Assembly (NCBI RefSeq): GCF_014205295.1
Contig: NZ_JACHNF010000001.1
Location: 4,898,001-4,962,000 of the forward strand
Length of the DNA: 64,000 bases
From: Kribbella solani
Lineage (GTDB): Bacteria > Actinomycetota > Actinomycetes > Propionibacteriales > Kribbellaceae
Direction: 5' to 3'
Every line of letters starts with the position of its first letter. The first letter of the stretch is position 1. This document shows positions 18,197 through 27,350 of this stretch, piece after piece. The position numbers and the translations under genes are program-made. The notes under the pieces are model-generated. The model saw only the letters and a program-made list of their open reading frames with translations. It made no database searches and was not told the origin of the DNA.

Positions 18197-18753
18197 GGCT
18201 GCTCCGGTGCGGCGAAGTCGAGGCATGCGGCGTTTGGCGTCAACAGCGCGTGCAGCGTGTTCAGTACGGCCTTGAGGTCGATCTGGTGTTCCTTGCAAGC
18301 AGCCAGCAGGTTGGGAGACAGATGAGCCCACAGCCACAGGTCGTACAGCACGCGGCTCATGCCGGCGAGCGGCAGGTCGGTAGTACCCGATCGGAACATG
18401 GCTGGGACGTCGGTGGTGTTCCCGAGACCGAGCTGCAAGGGCAGGAGCCGGTGGCGGACCGCGAAGGTTGTCGGATCGTCCATGTCGACTTCGGCCAGCA
18501 AGTGCCTGTCCAGCAAGCGGTCGATCACCTCTGCCGGGAAGTCGCTGGTCAGCAGGGTCATGATGCGAGTGCGGTCCCAGACAGCCTGGCCGGCCTCGTC
18601 GCTCATCCCATGGGCCAGCGACCAGACGGTGAACTCCTCGTCGGACAGTTCGACGATCTCGCCGCCGAGGCGGACCTGCTGCACGTGGTCGTCCGCGCTG
18701 TCCGTGTAGTACGTCCCGAGGCAGTGACCGATCGGGAACATCAACGTGGCCAT
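18193..18753 (-). CDS. T7SS-locus paralogue A (unrecognised family)
   Basis: A 186-residue protein beginning MATLMFPIGHCLG (ATG 18753; a GTG at 18762 is also in frame). It shares the order and spacing of motifs with the next gene: FPIGH, ELSDEEFTVWSLAHG, RHRLLPLQLGLGN, YDLWLWAHLSPNLLAACKE. It has a DADVQ-type acidic N-terminal region and no membrane segments. Tandem, overlapping, diverged paralogues suggest a heterodimer. I do not recognise the family. Confidence 0.75.
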   Translation of the reverse strand: MATLMFPIGHCLGTYYTDSADDHVQQVRLGGEIVELSDEEFTVWSLAHGMSDEAGQAVWDRTRIMTLLTSDFPAEVIDRLLDRHLLAEVDMDDPTTFAVRHRLLPLQLGLGNTTDVPAMFRSGTTDLPLAGMSRVLYDLWLWAHLSPNLLAACKEHQIDLKAVLNTLHALLTPNAACLDFAAPEQP

Positions 18754-18872
18754 GGGACTCACAGTGGCAGTACGCGTCCCTACCGCGCCGCTGCTTGCAG
18801 CATGCGGCCAGACTGTGGCCGCAGCAGCCGGTGTCGCGGCGGACGACCTGTTCGCGCGGGAAGATGTGACTT

Positions 18873-20684
18873 GTGACAGACAAAGGACCTGACACCGTCC
18901 CGGCCATCTCAGGCTGTACGGACGTGGTGCTGGTCCGATCTGGAATCCCCAGGGTCTACCGGTGTATGCGGCAAGGTACGGCGGCTAGCGCACTGGTGTA
19001 TCCGGTGCGGGTCGATGCTGGTACTGCGGCAGCTTTCACCAAGCAGGCGAAGGTTCTGCAGGGTGTGGATCATCCTGCGGTCGCGCGGGTGTTGGAGTCC
19101 GGGCTGGCCGACGGGTACCCGTACCTGATCAGCACCGCGGACACCGGGACGCTGGCGGAGCAGGTCCGCGATCAGCTCCGGTCGCCTGCTGAGTTGGCTG
19201 TGTTGGGGCAGCGGCTGGCGGAGGGGTTGGCGGCGGTACACGCGGCCGGTCTGGTGCATGGTGGGCTCACACCTGGCGCTGTGGTGCTGCTGCCGGACGG
19301 TCGACCGCAGCTGTCCGCGTTGACGCTCGGACTCGGGCAACACACCGGGCACGCCGCGCTGAACTCGCCGAGTCAGCTGTACGTCGCACCGGAGACGCTG
19401 CGGGACGGGACTGTCACTGCGGCATCAGACTTGTACGCACTCGGCGCAGTGCTACACGCGGCGATCAGCGGCAAACCCCCACTGGCCGCACGGATGGGCG
19501 AGACCGCCGGCGAACACATCCTCCGTGTACTGAACGAGGCGCCGCCGCGGCTGGATGTACTTCCGGACGCTTTCGCGGATGTCATCGCCCAGCTACTGGA
19601 GAAGGCACCCACCAACCGCCCCCAGTCCGCCACGGCCGCAGCCCAGTCACTCGCCGCACTAGCCGCCCGCACCGCCCCACCCATGCCCGCCGTCCGCCCC
19701 GTAACTGCCACCCCTGCAACAACCCGCACCCCCACTCCATCCCCCACGAGTCCTCCACCCCGCCCCCGCCCAGCCCTAATGACCCGAACCCACCTAACAA
19801 CGTGGCCCCCAGCAACCATCCCCACTCCCCACCCCACCACCTCCCCAACAACCACTCACACTCCACACCCGCCCAACTCTCCAGCAACCACCCCCACCAA
19901 CAACTCCCCCAGCACCCCACCACCACACGCTGCTCCACCCAGCACGAACCCGCCCGCACCCAACACACCACCCGACCAGCCACACATCCCCACCGCACGC
20001 ACCCAGCCGACCGCAACAGCACCCACCGCACCCCCACAACCGGCAGCGGGAGCGACACCGCACACACCTGCTCGGAGTGCGCACAGCCAGCCAACAGCCG
20101 GATCACCGGCTGTGCATTCCGCAGCGAGCGCGCCCGCAGCTCCGGTCGGCTCGGCACAGGGTGCATCACCTTCGGTTTCCGCACCGGGTGTGCATGCACA
20201 CCCGGTGCAGGGTGCAGGGGCCGGGCAGGGGCGTGTGCAAGGGCGGACGGGGGCTGGGGGTCGGGCGAGTGGGAGAGGGTGGCGGCGTGGGTGGCTGTTG
20301 GGGGTGGGTGGAGTGGTGATGGCGGCTGTGGTGGTTGGTGCGTTGGCGGTTGTCAATCGGAAAGATCAGAGCGACCACCAACCGATCTCCGGCTCGACCC
20401 CATCCCCCGCGTCTACCCCGGCGCTCGTCGTCAAACTGCAGCCGCCTGCCGACCACAGCACGTACGTCGAGCTGACCTGGACCGGACCCCCCGACGTGAA
20501 CTACGCCGTCGTCGTCGCACAGGTGGGCAAACCTGCTGACCTGAAACTCGTCTACAAGCGGACCAAGTACAAGGTCGCGGTGGTCCCGGGTGTCCAGTAC
20601 TGCTTCGCCGTGCAAGCCACCGACGGCATCAACACGACCGAAACCGACCCCCGCCCGGTCCGCGACGCCCAGTGCGCCCACTGA
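18873..20684 (+). CDS. Membrane-anchored Ser/Thr pseudokinase with Fn3-like C-terminus
   Basis: A 603-residue protein from GTG 18873. Residues 1-265 follow the PknB-type fold, but the active site is lost: the VAIK Lys is absent (LVYPVRVD), HRDLKPxN is replaced by HGGLTPGA, and DFG by LSALTLG. Structural motifs remain (VAPETLRDG, ASDLYALGAVL). Residues 270-470 are Pro/Thr/Ala-rich low complexity. A transmembrane helix follows (about 478-500: LLGVGGVVMAAVVVGAL) after basic residues, and an extracellular beta-sandwich-like domain ends the protein (YVELTWTG, YCFAVQATDG). A non-catalytic scaffold linking cytosol and cell wall is inferred. Confidence 0.88.
   Translation: MTDKGPDTVPAISGCTDVVLVRSGIPRVYRCMRQGTAASALVYPVRVDAGTAAAFTKQAKVLQGVDHPAVARVLESGLADGYPYLISTADTGTLAEQVRDQLRSPAELAVLGQRLAEGLAAVHAAGLVHGGLTPGAVVLLPDGRPQLSALTLGLGQHTGHAALNSPSQLYVAPETLRDGTVTAASDLYALGAVLHAAISGKPPLAARMGETAGEHILRVLNEAPPRLDVLPDAFADVIAQLLEKAPTNRPQSATAAAQSLAALAARTAPPMPAVRPVTATPATTRTPTPSPTSPPPRPRPALMTRTHLTTWPPATIPTPHPTTSPTTTHTPHPPNSPATTPTNNSPSTPPPHAAPPSTNPPAPNTPPDQPHIPTARTQPTATAPTAPPQPAAGATPHTPARSAHSQPTAGSPAVHSAASAPAAPVGSAQGASPSVSAPGVHAHPVQGAGAGQGRVQGRTGAGGRASGRGWRRGWLLGVGGVVMAAVVVGALAVVNRKDQSDHQPISGSTPSPASTPALVVKLQPPADHSTYVELTWTGPPDVNYAVVVAQVGKPADLKLVYKRTKYKVAVVPGVQYCFAVQATDGINTTETDPRPVRDAQCAH
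20181..20208. repeat. 28-bp perfect palindrome inside the pseudokinase gene
   Basis: The 14-base arm GCACCGGGTGTGCA at 20181-20194 is followed directly by its exact complement at 20195-20208, with no spacer. It lies in the region encoding the low-complexity linker before the transmembrane helix (GVHAHPV). A palindrome this long in coding DNA is unlikely by chance. Confidence 0.9.
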
Positions 20685-20785
20685 CCCAACTCGCCCGCGC
20701 AGACCAACTCGCACCGCGGACGCCGCCACCCCGGCAGCCAACGTCCCGGAATCCGCCACCGCGGCGGCCAAGCGCCTCGGCCCGC

Positions 20786-22822
20786 TCAGCTGAACAGGCT
20801 GCGGGGGCTGAGCGTTGTCCGGATTCGTTGGGTGAGCCGACCGTCCGCCAACCCCCGGCGCGCCTTGCGCACAGCGGACCAGGCGAACTCACGATCCGGG
20901 TCAGCATCCTGACCTGACCACAACGCGCGGTCCAGACAGCCGGCCAGCAACGTCATCGCCTGCGATACCGGTCCGTCCGACTCACGCGCCAGGTCGCGCG
21001 CGGTAGCAGCCGGCGACACCCGCATCCCGTGGTCACGCAGTAGGTCACGCGCCTCGGCCCAAGCACCAACCGTCCCCCGCCGCCGACGCCGCCGACGCCG
21101 TACGACCTTCACCAACGGCACCCCGACCACCCAAAGCAGCAGCACTCCACCCACGCCAACACCAGCGACGATCAACAAGACCCACCCCGGCCAGTGGTGG
21201 TCAGCACTGCTCTTAGCAGCTGGCAGAGTCGGTTCAGCCTGGTGCTCCCGCTCAATCTCCTTCGTAGACGGCATCTGCTTCCGCACCGCCTCCGCCGCAC
21301 TCGCCAACCCGCCGCCGCCCGTCTTCGACGTGGCCGTCCCCGTCGGATCGAGTGGCACCCATCCAACTCCCGCCACCGCAACCTCGGGCCAGGCAAGCAC
21401 GTCGCGGTTGCGCACCACGTACGTCCCGTCCGGACTCGCCGTATCGGGCTGCTTGAACCCAACCACCAACCGCGCCGGCAACCCCAGCAACCGCGCCATC
21501 ACCACGTACGACGCCGCGAACTGCTCCGAAGTACCCCGCTTGCTCCGCAACAGGAAGTGGTTGAGCTGCGGGTACCCGTGCCCCGTCGGCAAGTCGTCAC
21601 CGGCAGCAAGCTTGTAGTTCGCCCGCAGGTACTTCTCAAGCACCAGCGCCAACTGGAACGACGGCCGGACGTCACCGGCAATCTCCCGCGCCAGTTCATC
21701 GATACCAACTGGTACCTCGCCCAGATCGGCACCAGTACTCAGATCCGAGTCGACTCCGGCCGAAGCAAGATCACCAACGTCAACGGCCGGTTCAGCCCAG
21801 TTGATGCGGTACTGCGACGGACGCGACTGCGCAGCCAGCAGTGCACCAGACGCCGGGTCAACCAGCAACGGCTGGTCGTCCACCACCGACAGCGTCCGCG
21901 TCTGACTCGGCAACCAAGGCAGGGACCAGTCAGCAAGAGCTACATCCGCGGACTGGCGACGTACCTGCACTGTCACGTGTGAGTTGAGCGGCAACTCCCG
22001 ACCAAGCCGCTGGAACTTCGGTGCGGCCGTCCAGGTCACGCCATCGAACGTATCCAACGCGATAACAGGCCACCGATCCACCGGACCATCAGCTCGAGCA
22101 GTGAACACCACCGTGTCGGGCGAACGCAGCCGTGCGGCGATCTCGGTGAGCGGATTGCTCAGCACAGTAGGGGAATCCGGTGGCGCCGGCTTAGACAGGT
22201 GTACGGATGCACCGCTCGGCAGTGTCAGTCCAAGTGTGGTCGCACCAACAGCCATCGCAGCCAGTGCAGCAACCAGCCGAAACCAGGCACCCCGGTCACC
22301 AGGCCAATCCAGCAAGACCAACGCAAAACAACCAGCCAACGCCAGTCCGGCCAGTAGTGCATCCACTCCGGCAACAGTGACGTACGCCTGCGACAGCCCG
22401 GCGACCAGAACAGCAGGCAGCAACGCCAGCACCCGTGAGCGCTGCAGCACGCGCACCCCGACCAGACAGGCAAACAGAACCAGCACAGGCACGAACGCAA
22501 CCAAGTCGGGCACCGGAGAGGCGGGCCAGGTCGACTCCAGCGTACGGCGCCAACCGGATGTCACCGCCTGCCACAAACTCACCGGTCGCCGCGCCGCGCC
22601 AGGAATGACCGCGAGCAACGCGATCACGCCGCCAACCAGCGTGAACGGCACCCGCCAGCGCGTCAACCGTGGTCGCCGCAGGATCGCTTCTTCCACCAGA
22701 TACACGACTACGACAACAGCAAGCATCGGCCAAAGAACAGCAGCCGTGCCGAAGACAGGTGCGAACAACGAGCCCGCCACCACGGCTGCAGCAAGCACTC
22801 CGACCACCGAGAGGCGTCTCAT
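20786..22822 (-). CDS. TgpA-like membrane protein with inactive transglutaminase domain
   Basis: A 678-residue protein of TgpA/DUF3488 layout: about six N-terminal transmembrane helices (residues 1-195), an extracellular domain containing the transglutaminase fold (about 395-500), another helix (about 553-575) and a cytosolic C-terminus. The core reads KRGTSEQFAASYVVMARLLG and NRDVLAWPEV. In active members these are G-x-CEQFA and D-A-H-AWPE, so the catalytic Cys is Ser and the His is Leu. Both changes are confirmed in the DNA (TCG; CTT). It is the last gene of the Fn3-MoxR-DUF58 operon, overlapping DUF58 by 4 bases. Confidence 0.9.
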   Translation of the reverse strand: MRRLSVVGVLAAAVVAGSLFAPVFGTAAVLWPMLAVVVVVYLVEEAILRRPRLTRWRVPFTLVGGVIALLAVIPGAARRPVSLWQAVTSGWRRTLESTWPASPVPDLVAFVPVLVLFACLVGVRVLQRSRVLALLPAVLVAGLSQAYVTVAGVDALLAGLALAGCFALVLLDWPGDRGAWFRLVAALAAMAVGATTLGLTLPSGASVHLSKPAPPDSPTVLSNPLTEIAARLRSPDTVVFTARADGPVDRWPVIALDTFDGVTWTAAPKFQRLGRELPLNSHVTVQVRRQSADVALADWSLPWLPSQTRTLSVVDDQPLLVDPASGALLAAQSRPSQYRINWAEPAVDVGDLASAGVDSDLSTGADLGEVPVGIDELAREIAGDVRPSFQLALVLEKYLRANYKLAAGDDLPTGHGYPQLNHFLLRSKRGTSEQFAASYVVMARLLGLPARLVVGFKQPDTASPDGTYVVRNRDVLAWPEVAVAGVGWVPLDPTGTATSKTGGGGLASAAEAVRKQMPSTKEIEREHQAEPTLPAAKSSADHHWPGWVLLIVAGVGVGGVLLLWVVGVPLVKVVRRRRRRRRGTVGAWAEARDLLRDHGMRVSPAATARDLARESDGPVSQAMTLLAGCLDRALWSGQDADPDREFAWSAVRKARRGLADGRLTQRIRTTLSPRSLFS

Positions 22823-23946
22823 GCCGGTACGGCGTTCCAGGCGTCGACTGCGTTCTGTGCTGAGTCAGCGTGCACGACATGTAGGCCGAGAGCAGTGTGC
22901 ACCGCCGGCTCCTCATGCGTGACGTCAATACACACAATGGGTCGGTAGCTCGACCGGAGCTTTGGTACCTCGGTCAGACCGGCAGCATCACCAGTCAGTA
23001 CCGCCAGCGCACCACCGTCCGGTCCGATCGGCAGGAACTCCAACAGATTGGCGGACTGCTGCGACTGCTCGATCTGAGCGAGCTCGTCAAGCAGGTCGCC
23101 GACCGACTGCACGTCATGGTCCGTACCGCACGGCGTGGTAAGGCGGAGCCGCTGACCGGACCGTGCGGCAACCACCGCAATCGACGCCGCCACCGAAACC
23201 GCAGTGTCGAACTGGTCCGGCGTCAATGCACTCGTACGAGTATCGAGAAGCACCTGCAGCCGCGGCTGATCCGGATCGACGTACTCACGGACCATCAACC
23301 GACCAGCACGCGCCGATGCCTTCCAGTGCACATGCCGTACCTCATCGCCGGGCACGTACTCACGCAACCGTCGCAGGTCGATCGAGCCACGCAACGGTCC
23401 GGCCGACACCGGTCCTTCGAAGTGATGCCGTTGCCGGATGCCGGTGGCAGGACGAGCAGCGTAGCGGCGTGGATGTACGAGCAGCGTGGCCGCTGTACCG
23501 ATCGACACCCGACAAGCCACCAGGCCGAACGGGTCGGACCGGCGCAACACCAACGGACCGACCGGCACCGGACCGCGCCGTGAGGTCGGGAGCTCGTAGT
23601 GGTACGTGGCAACACCATTCGGTGCAAGCGCCGCGACCGATACCTCGGACTGGTGCGTGCCCACGCTGTCTGCAGCCACAAACGCCGACTGTCGCCGTGT
23701 GGACTCGTTGCGTACGACCAGCCGAGCCAGCGCGGGTTGTCCGCACTCCACGCGATCCGGGTACAACACCCGCTCCACGGCGACTTTAGGACGCCGTACG
23801 ACGGTCAGCACACTCACCAACACCACAGCGATCCCCGCACCGGCCAGCACCTGCAGCAACGGGTACCCGAGCAGTTGCCCAGCTACGAGCAGAGCAGCCG
23901 AGCCGGCCAGCACTGCCCAGGCTCGTAGCGTGAGCCGGGTGTTCAT
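22819..23946 (-). CDS. DUF58 domain membrane protein
   Basis: A 375-residue protein with two N-terminal transmembrane helices (about residues 8-48), a beta-rich middle, and the DUF58 signature LREYVPGDEVRHVHWKASA followed by GRLMVREYVD. A vWA-like C-terminal domain with LQVLLDTRTSA follows. DUF58 proteins nearly always pair with MoxR ATPases and transglutaminase-like proteins, exactly as here. It overlaps both neighbours by 4 bases. Probable role: envelope-associated partner of the MoxR ATPase. Confidence 0.93.
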   Translation of the reverse strand: MNTRLTLRAWAVLAGSAALLVAGQLLGYPLLQVLAGAGIAVVLVSVLTVVRRPKVAVERVLYPDRVECGQPALARLVVRNESTRRQSAFVAADSVGTHQSEVSVAALAPNGVATYHYELPTSRRGPVPVGPLVLRRSDPFGLVACRVSIGTAATLLVHPRRYAARPATGIRQRHHFEGPVSAGPLRGSIDLRRLREYVPGDEVRHVHWKASARAGRLMVREYVDPDQPRLQVLLDTRTSALTPDQFDTAVSVAASIAVVAARSGQRLRLTTPCGTDHDVQSVGDLLDELAQIEQSQQSANLLEFLPIGPDGGALAVLTGDAAGLTEVPKLRSSYRPIVCIDVTHEEPAVHTALGLHVVHADSAQNAVDAWNAVPA

Positions 23947-24935
23947 GACACGACGCCAAGAGACCGCTTGAGGTCGCGGCGCACCGGGTTGCCAGGCGCC
24001 GGAGTGTCTTCGAGTACGTCATCAACAACGCTCTCCGCCGTACGACGAGCCAGCGAGGCGTCCGCGGTCAGTACCAGCCGATGCGCCAGTACTGGACGCG
24101 CAATGCTCTTCACATCGTCCGGCGTCACGAACGACCTGCCATCGGTAGCGGCGATCGCCCGTGCCGCACGGACAAGTGCGATGCTGCCGCGCGGACTGGC
24201 GCCGTACCGAACCGCACTGTGCAGCCGGGTCGCGGCGGCGAGCCGGACCGCGTACGCCATCACTGCCTCGTCCACGTACACGGACCGGACCGCTGCCACG
24301 ACACCGCTCAGCGTCTCCGGGTCGATCACCGGCTCCAGGTCATCCGGAGTCGGACCGGCACCGTCCAGCGCGACCACCTCGACCTCGGCGTCGTGGTCCG
24401 GGTAGCCGATCTCGATCCGGAGCAGGAACCGGTCCAGCTGCGCTTCCGGCAGCCGGTACGTACCTTCCATCTCGATCGGGTTCTGGGTGGCCAGCACCAT
24501 GAACGGATCGGGGACCCGGCGCGTCTCCGCGTCGACGGTGACCTGCCGCTCGGCCATCACCTCGAGCAGTGCGGACTGCGTCTTCGGCGTACCGCGGTTC
24601 ACCTCGTCGGCGAGCACGATGTTCGCGAAGATTCCACCCGGGTGGAAGACGAACCGGCCCTGGCCCTGGTCGTACACGACGACGCCGGTGATGTCACCGG
24701 GCAGCAGGTCCGGTGTGAACTGAATCCGGCTCCACCGGCCGCCGATGCTGCGGGCCAGGCTCCTGGCCAGACTGGTCTTGCCCAGACCCGGCAGGTCCTC
24801 GATCAGCAGGTGTCCACCGGCGAACAGCGTCGCGATCGCCAGCCGAACCACCTGCGGCTTGCCGCGGATCACCCGCTGTACGTTGGCCGCGATCAGCTCG
24901 TACGCCTGCTGCGGCTCCAGCACGTCCCGCTTCAC
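23943..24935 (-). CDS. MoxR-family AAA+ ATPase
   Basis: A 330-residue ATPase with Walker A LPGLGKTSLA, Walker B IVLADEVNR, sensor 1 FMVLATQNPIE, and the MoxR-typical RIQFTPDLLPGDITG and RLPEAQLDRFL motifs. MoxR proteins act as chaperone-like ATPases for vWA/DUF58 partners. It overlaps the upstream Fn3-repeat gene and the downstream DUF58 gene by 4 bases each, so all four genes of this run are translationally coupled. Confidence 0.95.
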   Translation of the reverse strand: MKRDVLEPQQAYELIAANVQRVIRGKPQVVRLAIATLFAGGHLLIEDLPGLGKTSLARSLARSIGGRWSRIQFTPDLLPGDITGVVVYDQGQGRFVFHPGGIFANIVLADEVNRGTPKTQSALLEVMAERQVTVDAETRRVPDPFMVLATQNPIEMEGTYRLPEAQLDRFLLRIEIGYPDHDAEVEVVALDGAGPTPDDLEPVIDPETLSGVVAAVRSVYVDEAVMAYAVRLAAATRLHSAVRYGASPRGSIALVRAARAIAATDGRSFVTPDDVKSIARPVLAHRLVLTADASLARRTAESVVDDVLEDTPAPGNPVRRDLKRSLGVVS

Positions 24936-27271
24936 TCAGAGTCCTTCCGTCGGCGCGTGGTACGTCGTACTGCAGAGGCCGGCGCACTGGCCGGAAGTCC
25001 TGGAGCGCGCTGGGCCGGGGCCGCGCTCGTACTACCAGCCGCACCGGTCGCGGCAGTACTACTGGCGTTGTTGCGCTCCCTGGTGATCGCCTTGACCGTG
25101 AACATCACCGAACCAACAGACAGACCGGTGTAGCGCGTGCTGGTCGTTGTCACGGTCCGGTCTGACTGCCCGGTGGCCGACACGATGTAGTGCACCAGCT
25201 GACCACCATTGAGACTCGGTGCAGTCCAGCTGAGCGACACGGCGCCCTTGCTCGGTACTGCGGTCACCTTCGGCGCCGCAGCCGGCTTGTACGGGTACAC
25301 CGTGCGCGTAGACGCCGACGGTGCTGACGTACCCGAGCTGTTCGTCGCAGTGACCCGATAGCTCACGCCCTTGCCCAGTGTGGGGTTCAGAGTCGTGGAG
25401 GTCGTGTACGGCGGGACCTGTGTCTTCGTACCGGTCGATGCGATCACCGTGTAGCCGGAGATGGTGTAGTCCGTGGTACTCGGCGCAGTCCACGACACAG
25501 TGACCGAACCGTTGGGCTTCGCAGCGGCACTGACCTTGGTCGGCGGACCAGGCGGCTCGGCTTTGCCACCGATCGACGTCACCTTGGTGTCCACGGACGG
25601 TCCAGTACCAACGCGGTTCGTCGCGGAGACGGTGAAGATGTAGCCGCCGCCGTTGAGCAGCTGACCGAAGCTGTGGCTGCGGGTACCACCTGACACGTTC
25701 ACCGAGCCTGATGCCGGCAGACCGACGACAAACGTACCGGGAGCCACCCGGAAGCTCACCTTGTAGCCGGAGACCGCAGCACCGTTCGCCCGGGCAACGG
25801 TCCAGCTTACCGTCGCCTTACCGCTACCGGCCTTGGCAGACACTCCTCCCGGCGCACCAGGCGCGGCCGCGGGAGGCGTGGTCGGCTTCGTCGGAGGCGG
25901 CGGAGTCGGCTTGGTCGGTGTGGTTGGTCTGGTCGGCTTGCTGGGCGGTGTGGTCGGCTTGCTGGACTCTGGCCTCTTCGGCTTGCGCTCGTTCGTCCGC
26001 GGCGGTGCGACGGTCTCGGTTGCGTGCGGCCGCTCCGGGCCGATGGTCACGTGTACCGGCGGCAGGATCGGCCGATGCGCCGGCGGCGTCACGGGCGACG
26101 TCGGAGTACTGCTAGGTGTCGGCGTACTCGGCGTGGGCGTACTAGTCGGCGTACTGCTAGGGGTGGCTGATGGGGACACCGGCTTGTTTCCGCCGTCGAT
26201 GTCGACTTCGCTCACTGACCCATCGCCGTCGACCACGGTGACAACCGCACCGGTCTCGTCGTCGATGTAGAGCCGCCCGTCTTCACCAGCAGTCACCCGC
26301 GGGTCGTGGCCCTTCTGCTCGCTGCCCTTCTTCTTACTCAACTCATGCGTGTGCAGAGCCTTGCCGTCAGGTGCGAACGTACGAACCACTCGCTTGGCGG
26401 TGTCCAGCACAGCTACAGCCGCACCTGTCGCCGCGACCGCGTTGTACTTGCCTGGCGGCAATGTGATGCTCTCCGCGGCCTTGGCACCAGTAGCGTCCAC
26501 CAGCAGCAGACGCTGACCAGCCAGGATCGCGATGCGGCCACCGACGTCCGACTGCGCAACCACAGAGGTAGTCGGCAGAGCACCGCTGACATCCATCGGA
26601 AGCGCGCGGCCGGCCTTGTCACCAGTCAGCGGTGTCAGAGTCTGCTTGGACAGGTTGGCGAACGCAGGCTTGCCGGCAACGCTCAGCAGCGCCCCGGCGT
26701 CACCAGCTTGTGCAGGCAGCGTGCAGGCCAGCTCAGTCGACGCCGGTGCGAGCCTGCAGAAGTGGTCGGCGTCGCGGAGCCAGAGTGCACCGTCAGCAGT
26801 CGCTACTGCACTGGACACCGCGCTGCCGACGGTGATGGTCTGTTGCTGGTCACCGAGCCGGACGATCTGACCGTGCTGCCGGTACACCAGGTACGGCCCG
26901 CTCTGCGCCTCGATACCGATCGGCGCTTCCGGAATCCCGATCCGCACCGTGCTCTTCACGGACAGGTCCGACTTCCCGAACACGATCACGCCGTCGGACC
27001 GGACAACGTACCCATTGGTAGCGCCCTGGACGACCTGGCTGCCCGCCTCGGCCTCGACACCACGAACCTCGGCGTCGACGTTCTTGCCGCCGCCGTCAAC
27101 GCGAAAGACCGCGCCGAGCGTCGCGTTGTACACCCAATGCCCGGCCTGCTGGAACGCGACGGCCGGCGCGCCGTGGCCGAACGCCGAGTACCCGACGAAC
27201 GTCCCGAGCACCAGAGCCGCCACCACCCACCACGCGACGGGGCGGCGAATCGCGCGGGCGATACGAGTCAT
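24932..27271 (-). CDS. Membrane-anchored beta-propeller-like and Fn3-repeat protein
   Basis: About 779 residues from ATG 27271; the frame continues upstream but lacks a better start. MTRIARAIRRPVAWW is followed by one transmembrane helix (about residues 12-30). Residues 40-390 have repeating beta-strand units (AVFRVDGGGK, VVRSDGVIVFG, ADGALWLRDAD) suggesting a beta-propeller. Then a Pro/Thr/Ser-rich linker and three fibronectin type III modules (for example SVTVSWTAPSTTDYTISGY) follow. The C-terminal tail is basic. It is the first gene of the MoxR-DUF58-TgpA operon and probably acts outside the membrane. The actinobacterial Fn3 type and context suggest cell-wall attachment or glycan contact. 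Confidence 0.88.
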   Translation of the reverse strand: MTRIARAIRRPVAWWVVAALVLGTFVGYSAFGHGAPAVAFQQAGHWVYNATLGAVFRVDGGGKNVDAEVRGVEAEAGSQVVQGATNGYVVRSDGVIVFGKSDLSVKSTVRIGIPEAPIGIEAQSGPYLVYRQHGQIVRLGDQQQTITVGSAVSSAVATADGALWLRDADHFCRLAPASTELACTLPAQAGDAGALLSVAGKPAFANLSKQTLTPLTGDKAGRALPMDVSGALPTTSVVAQSDVGGRIAILAGQRLLLVDATGAKAAESITLPPGKYNAVAATGAAVAVLDTAKRVVRTFAPDGKALHTHELSKKKGSEQKGHDPRVTAGEDGRLYIDDETGAVVTVVDGDGSVSEVDIDGGNKPVSPSATPSSTPTSTPTPSTPTPSSTPTSPVTPPAHRPILPPVHVTIGPERPHATETVAPPRTNERKPKRPESSKPTTPPSKPTRPTTPTKPTPPPPTKPTTPPAAAPGAPGGVSAKAGSGKATVSWTVARANGAAVSGYKVSFRVAPGTFVVGLPASGSVNVSGGTRSHSFGQLLNGGGYIFTVSATNRVGTGPSVDTKVTSIGGKAEPPGPPTKVSAAAKPNGSVTVSWTAPSTTDYTISGYTVIASTGTKTQVPPYTTSTTLNPTLGKGVSYRVTATNSSGTSAPSASTRTVYPYKPAAAPKVTAVPSKGAVSLSWTAPSLNGGQLVHYIVSATGQSDRTVTTTSTRYTGLSVGSVMFTVKAITRERNNASSTAATGAAGSTSAAPAQRAPGLPASAPASAVRRTTRRRKDSE

Positions 27272-27350
27272 GGGGCTAAGCGTCCTCTCGGCTGTCCAGT
27301 TGTGGTCCAGCGGTGATACATCCGGCCAGTAGGCGTCCGGAAGCGGTCGT

